A stretch of 64,000 nt of DNA from Papilionanthe hookeriana x Papilionanthe teres. Its lineage: Eukaryota > Streptophyta > Magnoliopsida > Asparagales > Orchidaceae. Shown here one piece after another: positions 1-12,494 of the stretch (positions are counted from its first letter, which is position 1; each line of letters opens with the position of its first letter). The notes under the pieces were generated by a model that saw nothing but the letters and a program-made list of their open reading frames with translations, was not told where the DNA came from and did not search any database. The translations under genes were made by a program, and so were the position numbers. Location: contig CM040424.1 in the NCBI GenBank assembly GCA_022702705.1, forward strand, positions 79,425,452 through 79,489,451, given 5' to 3'.

Positions 1-589
1 TATATATATATATATATATTAAAGACGATTCAAATTTCAAACGCATTTTCGAATTCCTAGAACCCATCAGATTCTGGCAGCTCGTTCAGTCGTTCATATT
101 CGCGCCATTTCAAATTCCTTTCATTCCGCGACCCGTTCAAATTCGCACCAGTTCAAATCGCGGCCCGTTCGCCGTTCAAATTCCCTTAGCCCGTTCGGAT
201 GCTTGGCCCGTTTTAGTGGCCCGCTCAATCGAGCCCGCCAACTGCTTGGCCTTTTCAGCTTCGGCCCGCTTGGCAGTATTCGGGCAGTCTGTTCAAATTA
301 GACCCGATCCGCCCGTCTGTTCAAATTTGGGCCAACTTCGTGTCTCTTCAAATTCGGGCTAACAGGCGGGCCCAATTTTAGCCCGCCAGACTGGGTCTGA
401 TAAAAATTATTATTCTCTGTCTAACACATGATTCGAACCCGGGATCTCTCTTATGCAGCAAAAGACACCAACCATTTAAGCTGAGTTCAAGTTCTGAACA
501 TATAAAGATAAAAAAGATTCTTTTACTAGAAAGAATGAAATAACATATCTATGCTTCAAATATTGATATTTTCGGACGATAAAAATGGT
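1..589. other. Unassigned AT-rich region with TTCAAATT-type repeats
   Basis: A (TA)10 tract opens the window (1-20). From about 60 to 370 the words CCGTTCAAATT and TTCAAATTCG recur at least six times at irregular spacing, probably inside an old repeat. At 430-447 the sequence ATTCGAACCCGGGA resembles a reversed tRNA T-arm or B box, as often seen in plant repeats. No tRNA can be folded around it and no gene is visible. Confidence 0.4.
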
Positions 590-1365
590 CTCGCCCGAAA
601 ATAGGGGGGCAACTACTACGCCATCAAATATTTTTCATCATCAGGCACGAATCTCAAAGCATGACACGAATCTCGATGCAATCTTTTGAGCAAAAAACAT
701 TCAAATCATGATAAAAAATCATTCAGAGCTCCGATTTCAGCAAACTTATAATCAAACCGACCGGCTCGATGAAACAGACTCAATGATATCAAGATTAGTC
801 CAATATGAGTCAAATCAAGCCTGAATCAAGTCATTAAACCACTTTTAGAAGATTTTCATATACATTGGAAGGTCAAATGGATGCCGACACTAAGAAGCCC
901 ATAATCGAATCGAGCTTCTCGACAAGACGAATACAACGAGCCCAAGATCACTCAATTCTGACATCGTTAAGGCCATCAAATGACCCTTAAACGCCGTCTG
1001 ATAGAGGGGAGTCTTCTGAACCGTCCGATTGAAATAACTGCATTAATTGCACCCAGATGACTATAAATAGACCCTAACTCTCACATGAGAAGGGAGAAAC
1101 CAAAAGAGAGAGTCTGAAGACTTGAGAAGAAGAAGCAGCTCTGCATCATCGCCGACCGCCGTCGATCACCATCGATAGCCGTCGACCACCGCTGATCGTC
1201 GTGGACCACTGCCGATCGCCGGGGACCACCGTCGATTGTCGTCCACCACCATCATTCATATACTGTCAGTCGACGTTGTAATATACATCATATAATTACC
1301 CTTTCCCGTCTGTGGGACGAGGGATTTCTGTAAACGTCAATCAATAATGGATTCTTGCAACTGGG
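590..1365 (+). repeat. Solo LTR-like element, copy A
   Basis: It contains a TATA-type promoter (TATAAATAGACCC at 1061-1073) followed by a GA-rich transcribed leader and a repetitive CCGCCGTCGATCACCATCGA region (1150-1255). The reverse complement of 5010-5890 aligns along its length, including the AAAAATCATTCAGAGCTC block (714-731) and the CGACGTTG and TTGCAACTG blocks near its end. The shape fits an LTR of an old retrotransposon. The boundaries are approximate, and no internal protein-coding region of the same element was found. Confidence 0.55.
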
Positions 1366-1869
1366 CCAGGCCCCGTGGTTTTTCCTTTTACGGGTTTTCC
1401 ACGTAAAACCTTCTGAAGTCATGGTTTGTTCCCTTTTCATCTGTGTGCGTGCTGCATTCTCGTACAACGCTAAGACGATAATTTGTTACTCTACCGCCGC
1501 GAATTTTCTAGCATGCATCGATTTTGTTATTATTAATATTTTTATTTAATAAAATAGATGAATATATTATTACTTATAAGAATTGATCTAATAGAACACA
1601 TATTGATTATTTTCTTGAGAGAAGAAAAAATCATCAAGAATGTAAAGATTTCAAGGTCTTTCTAAATAAAAATTTTATTATTCGACATTGATTATTAGTT
1701 TTGAATTTTAAGTTGAGAAGTTGTAAGATAAAAAACTATAATAAAATATTATCATAAAACTAATTTGGGTCACTTAAAAGACACAAATAAAAATATTTTT
1801 ATGAGTAAACTTTAAGATTTCAAGAATTGGGATATTCATGAGTAAGCTAACTCCATGTGGGATAAAGTA
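1366..1869. other. Unassigned AT-rich spacer
   Basis: Lies between the LTR-like copy A and the LINE remnant. I see no open frame with family resemblance and no structured repeat; the 1355-1549 frame has no recognisable features. Confidence 0.4.
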
Positions 1870-3548
1870 ATCGACGCTATAAAACAAGTTGCAAGAAAAT
1901 GCACTTGGATAATCACAAGGAATGTTTTTATAAATAAAGATAGTTATGATAGAATAATAATGTGTAAGAAAATAAAAGATATATGAAGATGTGTTATAAA
2001 AATTAATTTAAAAGTAAAAGCTTTGAGAAATAGAAAAAATATATGGTGGTTTGTATGGAGTATGAAAGAACACTTTTAATTTTGATTTTAGTGATCTTCA
2101 TAATAGATTAAATACCGAAGAGGAAAAAATATATATGTATAAACTAGCCAAAAAGAAAAAAGAAAAGTAAATATTTAATTCAAGTAAAGTGTATTATAGA
2201 TGAAAATTTAAAACTATTTTTCTTCGCGAAATATAACATAGATGGGTGAGCTATTTTGATAAAATTTTTAATATAGTTTTTAAAAATACAATTGACCTTA
2301 AGGATCTTAATATTGTTAATACTAATATAATATTTTATTTTTTATTGTCACATTAGTAATAAATAAGTTGAAAAGGCTTCGAGGAAAACCAATAGTGAAT
2401 ATTAGTGGGACCTGATGGTATCCCAATCGATTAATGGAAATATTTAAGAGGTTTAGAATTTCCTTGGCTTACCAAACTCCTTAATATTATTTTAAACACT
2501 AAAAAGATGTCTAAGGAGTGGATGAGGAGTAATTTGGTCCCCATTCTTAAGACATGAGTTTGCAATTTTTAGATGAATTAAGTTGACGAGTCATGCTTTA
2601 AAATTATGAGAGAGGGTGATTAAACATAGTTAAGATGTGATACAAAAATTTCTCATTATCAGTTTGGATTTATGCCGGACAATTCGATTATGAAAGCTAT
2701 ACATTTGTTGTGAGGTTTGATGGAGAAGTGAGGAGAGCGTGAAGAGGATCTACATATGAATTTTATTGATATAGAATAAGCTTATGATAAGATTCCATGA
2801 GAAGTCATTTGTAGAGTTGTAGAGAAGAAATGTGTTGAGATGACACTCGGGTCATTACAAATAAGTATTAGAGTTGTTACTTGTGTTTGAACAGAAGGAG
2901 GATTAACCAAGTATTTTTCTATTCCAGTTGGATTACATTAGAGACTAAATAGAAGCCTATCTTTTTTGCTTTAGTTATAGATGCTCTTTTACTGGACATT
3001 TACAAGAGGAGGTACCATGGTTTATGGTTTTTGCTGATGATATCTTCTTGTGAATATGACCAGAGAAGGAGTTCAAAAAAATCTTGAATGATGGAAGTCT
3101 GCAATGGAGTATAATGCCTTCGTTTGAGTATATCTAGAACTGAATACATGGAATGTAATTTTACTAGTACTAGCTCTAGTGGCAGAGTTGCAATTATGTA
3201 TGATTAAATCATTGAAAGGTGCGAACGTTTTAGAAATCTCGGATATATTGTTCAAAGTGATGGTTTTATAGATGTGGATGTTATTAGTATAATTAGAGAG
3301 AGTCGTCTTAAATGTTTTGTTCACATTAAACATCAACCATTTGATGATTCGGTTAAGAGAGTAGTGTTATATATTTGACTTTTGATAACAAAGGCATAAA
3401 TAGATCTAAAAAGGATTGGACATATTATTTAAAAAATGATTTGAATCTATTATAATTAAATGAAAATATGGCAATCATTAGGACACATTGGAGATAAATG
3501 ATTCATGCAGCTGACCCCCCTTAGTGGGATAAAGGCTCGTTGTTATTG
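1870..3548 (+). mobile_element. RTE-clade LINE remnant (reverse transcriptase)
   Basis: The frames are broken, but translated pieces follow the order of a plant RTE LINE. They are YKLAKKKKEK (about 2138-2167), GPDGIPIDxW-like (2410-2440), WLTKLLNII-like (2463-2490), QFGFMPDNSIMKAIHLL (2661-2711), a degraded FIDIE.AYD, and an FADDIFL block (the Y/FADD catalytic motif) near 3030-3050. Then come SRTEYMECNFTSTSS (about 3132-3176) and HIKHQPFDDSVKR (about 3322-3360). The 3' end has the clade's GCTGACCCCCCTTAGTGGGATAAAGGC signature (3510-3535) and a degraded GTT tail. Many stops make it inactive. Confidence 0.8.
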
Positions 3549-5009
3549 GTGTCACTTTGTCTATTGCACATTAGAGGGCATATAACCACGAATAATAACC
3601 ATTATTTACTGGGTGACTCCATACTTTGATTGGCCTTTGGCCGCTAATCCATAACGCATGCATCCATACATTAATTGCTTACCTTCAACTTAAAAAAAAA
3701 ATAATAAAAAAATAAAAAATAAAAATTTCACAAATTTATATATTAACTAGAAGCATTGCATATTGTTACACCCGACATGCTTGATATGTAATATTGACCC
3801 ATAAGTCCTCAAAATATTATAAATTCAAATAATAGCCTTACCTATCAAGCATTTCATCAAACTGAACAATATGATTTTAAAAGTGATTGAGCTGATATCG
3901 TTGGTCACTCTTTCCATGAAAAGTTGTGAGCCTAGAAAAAAAATTGGCTTGATTCCTACATTCGATGAGATAGATTTACAAGTCTCACAACATTTTCTTA
4001 TATTAAGATTGAGCCTCTCATTTGTATAGGCAGCGTTTACTTTAATTTAGGTTATGAGACACACTATTGCATCTTGTCATAGATAAGTCCCCTGCCTTAT
4101 CGTTGGTCGAAATCCATAAAGTTAAGCAACTTTTTAAATCGAGAGTTTACTTTGTGAATAATTTATTCTAAGATGTAATTAATTATGTGGGCCTGTCTTT
4201 ATAGAAAATTTATACCGTATATTAAAATAAATTGTATTATATTTGAGCAGGAAATCAATACTTTTTATTAAGTGATTAAATCCATTAAAAAATTACATTT
4301 ATATTTTCAAAATATTATATAATTATAATTGTCTTTTCCACTTATTTAAATAAAACTTTAAAATATGCATCATTGAGTTTGAACGCTTCATTGCTTGATT
4401 TATTTAACATCATGAAAAATATCATTTAAAGCTCGAGAATAAGATCGTTAAAATATTCACTTAAATCTAAAAATTGACTTCAAACCTAATATAAATTATA
4501 GCTAAAAATATAATTTAATTGAAATAAAGTAAAATTTTTAAAAAATTAATTCAGTTATTATCAACTAAAAATAATTAAATTCACAAAAAATGTATCCATT
4601 AATGCAGCCCTTTTTTAACACCAACATAAGTTGGGAGAAAACAAATCTAAAGTTTTAAGAACAACAGTTCAAAGCAAATGGGAAACCTTTTCCTACACAA
4701 AAATCCCGCCTACTCTCCATGCATTTTCTCCCATATCAGAAATAGATGGACTTAAACATGTTCCTATTTAGTTCAGCTCTTTTCATTTGCAGCCTTATAT
4801 ATATGCGATGTGTGCTCGAAAATTTGCGGCAGTAGAGTAGTATGTTATCGTCTTAGCGTGGTACAAACATTCAACGCACATAGAAATGAGAAAGCAATTA
4901 ATAATAACACAAGAAGTTTTTTTTTTTTTTTTTTCTGGAAAACACCGAAAGGGAAAAACAATGAGGTCTAACCCAACTGAAAGTTCTGATATAAAAATAT
5001 AATTACAGT
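3549..5009. other. Unassigned AT-rich region
   Basis: No gene is recognisable. An 18-T run lies at 4917-4934. A TGTTACACCCGACATG word at 3763-3778 looks like the start of a plant LTR, but I could not find a matching end. Confidence 0.35.
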
Positions 5010-5890
5010 TGCAAGCACTTGTTTCACATGCGAGGAAGAGTTAATAGATTTCCCAAGTTGCAACGTCGATGTACTGACAAAGTTTTTTATAGGAGCGGGC
5101 AGCATATAGCGATTGGCGGTGTCCGGTCGGTGGTGGTCTATGGTGGTTGGCGTGATCGATGGTGGTCGGCGTGGTTGAAGGAGATTGGCGTTGGTCGACG
5201 AAGATTGACGGTAGTAGATGAAGCTCAGTGGTGGTTGACATCGGTCAACAGTGGTCGATGACGATCGATGAAAGTCAACGACGGTCGACGGATGTCAACG
5301 TGGTCGATGTCGGTTGGTAGTGATAGTGCAGGACGTCAGTTTAATCTTAAAGCTTCAAACTCTTCCTTAGATCTTAAACTCTCATCCCCCTCTTACGTGA
5401 GGCTCTATTATAGAGCTCTAAGTGCAATTAATGCAGAAATATGATCTACTTTGATCAAACGGTCGAGAAGACTTCCCTTAATGAAATGATGTTTGATGGC
5501 CATTTGAGGGCCTTAACAATGTCATAATTGAGCGATCTTGGGTTAGTTGCATTCATCTCGCCAATACACTCAATTGGATTATGAACTCTCTCGATTCGAC
5601 ATTCATTTGACCATTCAATTGTATTCAAAAAACTTTCAAACATTGTTTGATGGGTTGATCATATCTCTGGTTCATATCGAATCAATGATGGTACCATTGG
5701 GTCCGTATCCTTGATCCAATAAGTTTGATTATAAGTTTGTTGAAATCAGAGCTCTGGATGATTTTTTATCGAAGTTTGAATATTTATTGCGCAAAAGATT
5801 ATATAGAGATCTATGTCTTACCTCAAAATTTGTGCTACATAATATAAATTTATTAATGAGGTATCAATAAACATTATAATACCCCTCGAC
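5010..5890 (-). repeat. Solo LTR-like element, copy B (inverted relative to copy A)
   Basis: The reverse complement matches copy A (590-1365). Shared blocks are the AAAAATCATCCAGAGCTC stretch (5748-5765 on +), TAAGGCCCTCAAATGGCCATC (about 5497-5517), a TATA-like box with a CACGTAAGAGGG stretch (about 5393-5415), and a long GTCGAC/GTGGTC repetitive region (5110-5325). The copies differ at many positions, so both are old. Minus-strand frames inside this element are LTR sequence, not genes. Confidence 0.55.
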
Positions 5891-6432
5891 TCTCAACATG
5901 CATGATGAGCAAAGCGAAATAGCTCATAACTAAATTTCAAAATACACAACGAGTATAAGACGACCATATCATGTTAAAACAACATCCAAAGGATAAAAAA
6001 GAACAATATTATTTGAAGAATTTTTTTTATAAAAATAATTGATTAATATTTACACACTGATCAAACCAGCTTTAAATATCGATCGAACAGTCTTCGAGCT
6101 ATGATCATAACTTATTCGAACAAAGAGCTACCATATTTAAATTTTTTTAAAATAATGATTTAGGTATTCGAACAATGATACAACTTTCTTTAATTTATCT
6201 ATAATCTTGCTTGATCTGTGCTCAAATGATTATGATTCAATCACCTGTGGAAAGACCTTCATACGTACATTAATATATCTACAGATTTCTTAGGTTTGTG
6301 GCATATGTATCAGCTTTTTGAATTTAGGGTTTAAAATATTAGTACCACATTGAATCATAAATAAATAAAAAAAAAGTAATGTCATTAATGTTCACATAGG
6401 ATGAATAAAGAAGACATTTACTAAGTAATTAA
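5891..6432. other. Unassigned AT-rich region
   Basis: I see no gene, RNA or ordered repeat here. Confidence 0.35.
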
Positions 6433-6705
6433 GTGTTCGTTTGGGGCGGCGGTGTAGTGGCAGCAATTTTAACTGTTTGGGTAAATTATGTTTTGACATC
6501 TTTTTCCAAAAGATGCTGCTATAATCTACGTTTTCCTATCGGTCATGTCTAAGTGTGGTGATAATTTTTTAACTGTTGTCTGACTTAAAAGCAATAGAAA
6601 AAAAAAAAGAATTGTAATAGCTACAGTAATTTTTGGAACATCAAATTATTTTTCAAGAGCTTAACAACCATTTTTTAATAAACTTTAATTACCGCAAACA
6701 TACTC
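6433..6705. mobile_element. Possible Tourist/Harbinger-like MITE
   Basis: The left end GTGTTCGTTTGGGGCGGC and the inverted right end ACCGCAAACATACTC share a GTTTGgGG core in inverted orientation, about 270 bp apart. Flanks are TAA on the left and AAA on the right, so the 3-bp target duplication is imperfect. There is no coding capacity. The short, imperfect TIR makes this tentative. Confidence 0.4.
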
Positions 6706-6719
6706 AAAAACAAGCAAAG

Positions 6720-7219
6720 TATTACATCAGGACTCCGCACGCAGAGTTACGTGCGAAGCCCAATCCATGGGAGCCACGTGGAATCCCGCAATAACGCGGA
6801 ATAACACGAGAATAACACGAAGGAATATTTCTCGTGTTACTCTGCGATTATCGATGTTTTGGGCGGAATAACGCGAGAAATATTCCTTAGTGTTATTCTG
6901 CGTTATTCATGTGTTATTGTGATAGTATTGTAACACCAGAAATATTCTCCCGTGTTATTTCGCGTTATTCAACTGTTATTGTGGTAGTATTGATGTGTTA
7001 TTGTGGTGGTGTTACAATACCACCACAATAACACTTAAATAACGCATAATAACACGGAGATCCCCATATTATTGCGCTCAAACACCGCTTACCACGGAGT
7101 AACACGAGGAATATTACTTCGTGCTATTCCCGTGTTATTCTGCGTTAATGTGGGATTCCACGTGACTCCCATGGATTGGGCTCAACACGTAACTCTACGT
7201 GGGGAGTCCAGATGTAATA
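6720..7219. mobile_element. Foldback MITE with long inverted ends
   Basis: About 60 bp at the left end (TATTACATCAGGACTCC, then GAGTTACGTG and GCCCAATCCATGGGAG, then CACGTGGAATCCC) recurs inverted at the right end (7145-7219). The interior is largely palindromic too, built from repeated AATAACACG/CGTGTTATT words, so the whole 500 bp could fold into one long hairpin. The flanking TA dinucleotides are compatible with a TA target but are not informative. Both arms carry a CACGTG G-box core. It has no coding capacity; the 7072-7389 frame is incidental. Confidence 0.7.
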
Positions 7220-7462
7220 TCTTGCCCCTAAAACATACAATAATAAATATAAAAAGTATTGGAAAGATGAAAATTAAAAGAACTCCTATAATAATAAATT
7301 TTAATAACTGTCAACATGGACTCTATTTATCAAAAGTAGCTTATTTTGGTTGGAAATTAAATTTTCGTTGTATTTATTATAGGCAGTAGAATTTATATGA
7401 TTTATTCACTAACAAATAAACGTATGAACAAAACTTTAATGTAATTTATTTCAACTGCCTTG

Positions 7463-7482
7463 AAAAAAAAAAAAAAAAAAAA
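7463..7482 (+). repeat. Poly-A tract (20 A)
   Basis: An uninterrupted A20 run just upstream of the GC-rich PRORP leader. It may be a retroposon tail or a nucleosome-excluding promoter tract. Confidence 0.8.
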
Positions 7483-7953
7483 GCGGAAGAGAAACCATCT
7501 CGGACATCCTCCCGGTCTCCCGGTTTCGCCCGCTCTAACTTCCCATCTCTACCCAAAACCCTCACTAATGTCACTCGCCCCTACCGGTTCCGTCCAAAAC
7601 CATCCTCTTCGTGAACGAGTGAACGACGGGATGGCGGCTCTCAGAGACCTCCGAAACTCCCATCTTCCTCATCCTTCTTCTCCGCTGATATGAGAAACCA
7701 TTGAGGAAGATAAGCCTGTTCGCGCCATTATTTCGCTTGCCTCGTCCCGGATTTTCTAAATCCGCCGATTTACAGTATTCAGTAGATCCCTAATCTATCG
7801 CGAATTCGGGTCATTTTGGGATTTACGGGAGCACAGGATTTACGGAGGTTTTTTTTGCCTTATGGCTTAAATCCTTCATAAATCCTGCTTAAAACCGTCT
7901 ACCCAATAGCGGGTTTGGTTTTTATTTTATTTTATTTTTTTGGTTGAACGACA
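7483..7953 (+). promoter_or_regulatory. PRORP leader / 5' untranslated region (approximate)
   Basis: This stretch is clearly more GC-rich and C/T-rich than its surroundings, as expected of a plant gene start. It lies between a 20-A run (7463-7482) and the PRORP ATG. It contains ATG-initiated frames (for example 7568-7693) that do not join the PRORP frame and stop before it, so they would be upstream ORFs if transcription starts this far up. I see no certain TATA box; the transcription start is not determinable from sequence alone. Confidence 0.45.
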
Positions 7954-8889
7954 ATGGAAATCACCGCCCGCCCGACGACTGCGAAGAGGAAGAATCACAG
8001 ACCCGAGGCTCAGTTCAGGCACGACCTTGACACTTGCTCCAAGAACAACGATCTGCCAGGCGCCCTCGCTCTTTACCAGTCCGCCGATTCCAAGAACATC
8101 CATCTCTCCTCATACCACTTCAATTCCCTCCTCCACATCCTATCCTCCTCTCTCGAGAATCTAGAAGAGAAGGAACCCACCAAACAATCCGTGATAGAGA
8201 ATGCCTTCTGCATATTCGACCGCATGGTGGCTGCTGGCGCCACCCCGACGGAATCTACCATTACAACGATGGCGAGGATCGCCGCCCGTAGACCGGATAG
8301 TGGGGGAGACATGGCTTTTGATCTCGTGAAGACCATGGGGGATAAGTATGGCGCAACGCCAAAACTGAGAACATATGGCCCCGCGCTTTTTACGTTCTGC
8401 AAAAATGGGGAATTCGAGAAGGCTTATTCCGTGGAGGAGCACATGGCATCGAAAGGAGTTTCTCCCGAAGAAGCGGAGATTGCTGCTCTGTTGGAGGTTA
8501 GCGCGAGAGATGGGAGAGGGGAGAGGGTCTATGGCTATCTGCAGAAGCTGAGAAGTTATTTAGGCGGGATAACTTCATCGACAGCTACTGTTCTGGAAAA
8601 TTGGTTTAACAGTGAGCAGGCCGTGGAAGTTGGGAGCTTGAATTGGGATGCGGATCGGGTAAAGGACGCAATTTTAGTCAATGGAGGAGGTTTTCATGGT
8701 TTAGGATGGTTGGGGAGTGGTAGATGGGAAATTGCCAGAAGTACTATTAGTGTAGATGGCCATTGCTCATGCTGTGGGCTGAGTTTGTCTTGTGTTGATA
8801 TTGATCAAAGGGAGACAGAGAAGTTTGCAGAGTCCGTGGCTAGCTTGGCTATGGAAAGGGAGACCAGAGCAAATTTTAGCAAATTTCAG
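7954..8889 (+). CDS. PRORP: PRORP exon 1: PPR domain and first half of the zinc site
   Basis: Encodes residues 1-312. Reading begins MEITARPTTAKRK and passes through repeated helix-turn-helix units typical of PRORP PPRs, for example around residues 33-60, 84-100 and 152-180, with EEHM and EEAEIAALL near 161-180 strongly reminiscent of Arabidopsis PRORPs. The CxxC zinc ligands C271 and C274 lie near the end, after the NGGGFHGLGW segment (243-252) that is also conserved in the family. The exon ends at a CAG/GTGAATGG donor in phase 0. The open frame runs on to 8964, but those residues are intronic because the family sequence resumes at 9369. Confidence 0.93.
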
Positions 8890-11800
8890 GTGAATGGATT
8901 TTCTACACGCGCGACATCAGCTGCGTCTGATTTTGTCTTCTTCATTGGGATTATTTTTCTTTGATTTCCATCCCTAAAACTTCTCAGTGCCGAACCTTAT
9001 ATTGTTTCAATACACATAAGATAAAAAATATAAAAACTTGTTGTTCATTTTATTATCGAGTAGAATGGGAAGGTATTTTGTTATACATATAAGGTTGCGG
9101 TTTAAGAATATTTTGTTATACTTTTAAAGTAGAGGATTAAGAATAGAATAAAAAGCAAAATGGAATTTGTTGAGCTTGGTTTAGAATGGTGATGGTTTGG
9201 GATATCCTTGTGAGCTGATTGAGCTTGCTTGGTCAGATTGTGCTTTTTTTGTGAACGCCTTGTTCATTGCTAGCTTATAAAACACGCATTATAAACTATC
9301 TAGAAAACTAGAATTCTAGATATGCTTTTGTTTTGTGATTTCATTGATTTGACCTTTATCATGCGTAGGAATGGCTAGATAATCATGCTTTCTATGAAGC
9401 TGTAATTGATGGTGCAAATGTTGCACTTTATCAGCAGAACTTTGCAGATGGTGGATTTAGTCTATCTCAGGTATGTGCGTTTTGCAATTCACAGTTTCTT
9501 GCAGCTTATTGCAGTTAATGGCACCTCTTCGTATGGCTTTAACATATTACCTCCTATTATTATTGTTTCCACAACAGTTACATGCTGTCGTTGGAGAATT
9601 ACAACGTAGGAGCCCGGGTAAATGGCCACTAATTATTATTCATAGCAAGCGCTATCGAGTGCTCATGGACAACCCTGCTCACAGACAGTTGCTGGAAACT
9701 TGGAGTGCAGCTGGAGCATTATATACAACTCCGAATGGGTCGAATGATGATTGGTAAGAATCATAAAATTTTGGAATTTTAAATATTTTCATGGTTTTGT
9801 TAAGTTTGTTGTGTGGTATTGATACCAATTAAAATGACAGATAAAAAACAAGCTTAGTTTCAACTGGAGTTACATGATATTAGGGATTTTGCAGATAGGA
9901 AGTTGCTGCACTGATGCAGATTTTATGAAAACATAGAGTTCGGGGAATTCATGCAGCATTATTGGGCTACTCATAGATGGAATTTAATTTAATACCTTCT
10001 TGCATGATTAAATGCTTTTCATGCTTTTTTAGACAATTTCATCATATTCATGGCTACAAGCTATGAAAAATATTTTATTATTTTCTATCATTTTAGATTT
10101 AGAAGGTTCATTGATTAAGAAGTGAAAGAAAGATGGAGAAGGACTTTCGAATGAGTTGGCAGAAGTCAACTTATATCGACAAAGAACAAATATTGAAATG
10201 TTACGAGTAAAAATAACTTAATGGTTGGCAGATTTTAATCTTGGTGTCTCTAGACATCAGCATCGTTATGCTTTACTGATTTATGTATTATTAAGTATTT
10301 TCTAAGCACCCTTGATGTTATAAAATTTAACATAATAGTTTAACTATCATTTGCCCAAGGTATATATAAGAATTTTATTCAATTCTTATGATATAGGCTT
10401 ATTGTGAATATTATCCTTTGTTATCCTAAGTGGGATTTAGATCTGGGTGTACCAATTTGTTTTATTTACATGTTTAACCATTATCATCATTAGCCTTATC
10501 TCAGCTATTCAGGGCTTTATGAATCATCATTTTCCATTCATTTTATATAAAGTGCATCAAGAGGTATTAAACATATTTTTTTGCATATTGAACAACTTCT
10601 ATGTATGTTACCTTTGGCTTGACCCATGTCTTTCTCATCTTCTTCTTTATGCCATGGTACTTATTTAATCCACTTTTTTAATCGATGCATTTTTTATCAT
10701 TCATTCTAAATGTCCAAATTATCTCAATTTATTTTTAATTACTTCATTTTAAAAATATATTATTATAACTATTCTTCCAATATGACCATTCTTGGTCTAT
10801 ATTTTCTAATTTTGCCATGCATCCATTTATCACCACCCTTATGTGTGTTGTGTGCTGAGCTTAGATATCAACTATTGTCTAACCTCCTAGGTCTCAATGC
10901 TCGGATCTATACAACATAGCTGATCTAATTTAAGTTTTATGAAATTTAGCACAAGTCTTCATGATATCCTTTTTTACATGTTTAAGAACATAAACAAAAC
11001 CAATGCCTACCTTATTTTTTAAGAAGTTATCTGTCATGTACGCTCCCACCAAGTTTGATTATTAGAGAAGTTTAATGCTTTTGTCAAGCACTATTTTTGG
11101 ATTAAAGATTACTGCACCCTTTTGCTCAGGTTTGTTGTTCTTCAAAATATATTAAAATAGGAAAAAAAAAAGAAATTAAAATACATTTAAACCTCTACTC
11201 TCACTCTCGATGGTTTGATTTGTAAAATCGCTAGCTGAATTGCTTCTGTTTCATTCATACCCATATACCTATACCTACACTAACTGCATTCGAAACAAAG
11301 CCTGATCTCTCTTATGTCCTTTCAGTTCGCAAGCCATACATAGAGATTTATCCCGCTCTTGGTTTGGGTGCTCAGACTGAAACCACTTCTCTTCGTCTCT
11401 CCTAGTAATCTGCGAAGTTCTTGATGCATGCCGAAATCTCACACGATCCCCCCACAAAGCCACGCTTGCGTGCTAACATGTTTGTTTTGTAGTTACATCC
11501 CATCAAAGTTGAAGCCCTCATGTTCACCTATTTTATCTCTCGTGACCAAAATTTTCACAATACAGGTGTGGCTATGGCTAGCTTTGAAGTGAACGACGAA
11601 ATCACATGGGAAGACCTCCAAAACTTTTAAATTTACTTGTTTATTCTTTCGCTCCATCCGTAAACAAAAGCCCTCGCCATTCCTCATGCACACTAGACCG
11701 CCGCCCTATTCCGTCACGATCCACCCAATTACACTTCCTACCTCTTGTTGTATATAAGTGGAAGCCTCCCCCTTGGTCCGCACACACGTAGGATTGAAAT

Positions 11801-12453
11801 CTCTCTTCATTGTTCGCAAACAAAAACCATTCCCGCTATCTCTCGTGTGGCCCAATCTACTCTAACTTTCTATTTGTTGTTCAACTTGAGACCAAAAGCA
11901 CTCACTTTCTTTTTCCTTTTCTCCGTCTCTCGTGAGATTCGATCCAGTCACAACTTTCACCTTATTGCCGAACCGTAACCCAATCGCTTTACTATCCCGA
12001 GCCACTTTCCTCTCCCCTACTTTGTTTTTAATATTCCTTGTATATTATATATAAATAAAAATAAGAAAAATAAAATTTATTTCATTTTGCAGTGTAGATT
12101 TCATATTCTTTGCTCAAACAGTATAAAAATCAAGCGAAATTTTTAAATACTCATTTGGGCAAATGAAAGTACTTGTCCAAGAAAAGTTAGGTAATGTTCA
12201 TAAAACTTTGCGTAAAGCAGGGAAATTTTTAAGTACCCATTTTGGAAAACTTGTTTAGTACTTGTTCAAGGAAATTTTAGTACCATTTAGGGAACTCTAA
12301 ATACTATTTCGAAAAAATGCATGTTTGCATTTGGTTTTTTGCAGGTTTGTTTAAGACCCGACTCATCTCATAGATCATGAGTTAAATTATCTTTTTTGTT
12401 CCTCGATCGCAGTATCTTATTGTAATAACAGAAAGATAAAAAGAAAATAACAA

Positions 12454-12494
<41 letters not shown>

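Noticed and set aside
430..480. tRNA-like T-arm wording (ATTCGAACCCGGGATCTC)
   Set aside because: No acceptor, D or anticodon arms can be found at the right distances on either strand. More likely part of an old repeat.
7460..7693. 77-codon frame starting in the poly-A tract upstream of PRORP
   Set aside because: The poly-lysine start comes from the A-run, no domain is visible, and it ends before PRORP. Treated as leader sequence with possible upstream ORFs.
7940..8442. Several frames on both strands overlapping PRORP exon 1
   Set aside because: They are shadows of the PRORP coding sequence in other frames, without family resemblance.
8890..8964. Open frame continuing past PRORP exon 1 for 25 more codons
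   Set aside because: The homologous protein sequence leaves the frame at 8889, a consensus donor lies there, and the family sequence resumes at 9369. The extra codons are intron.
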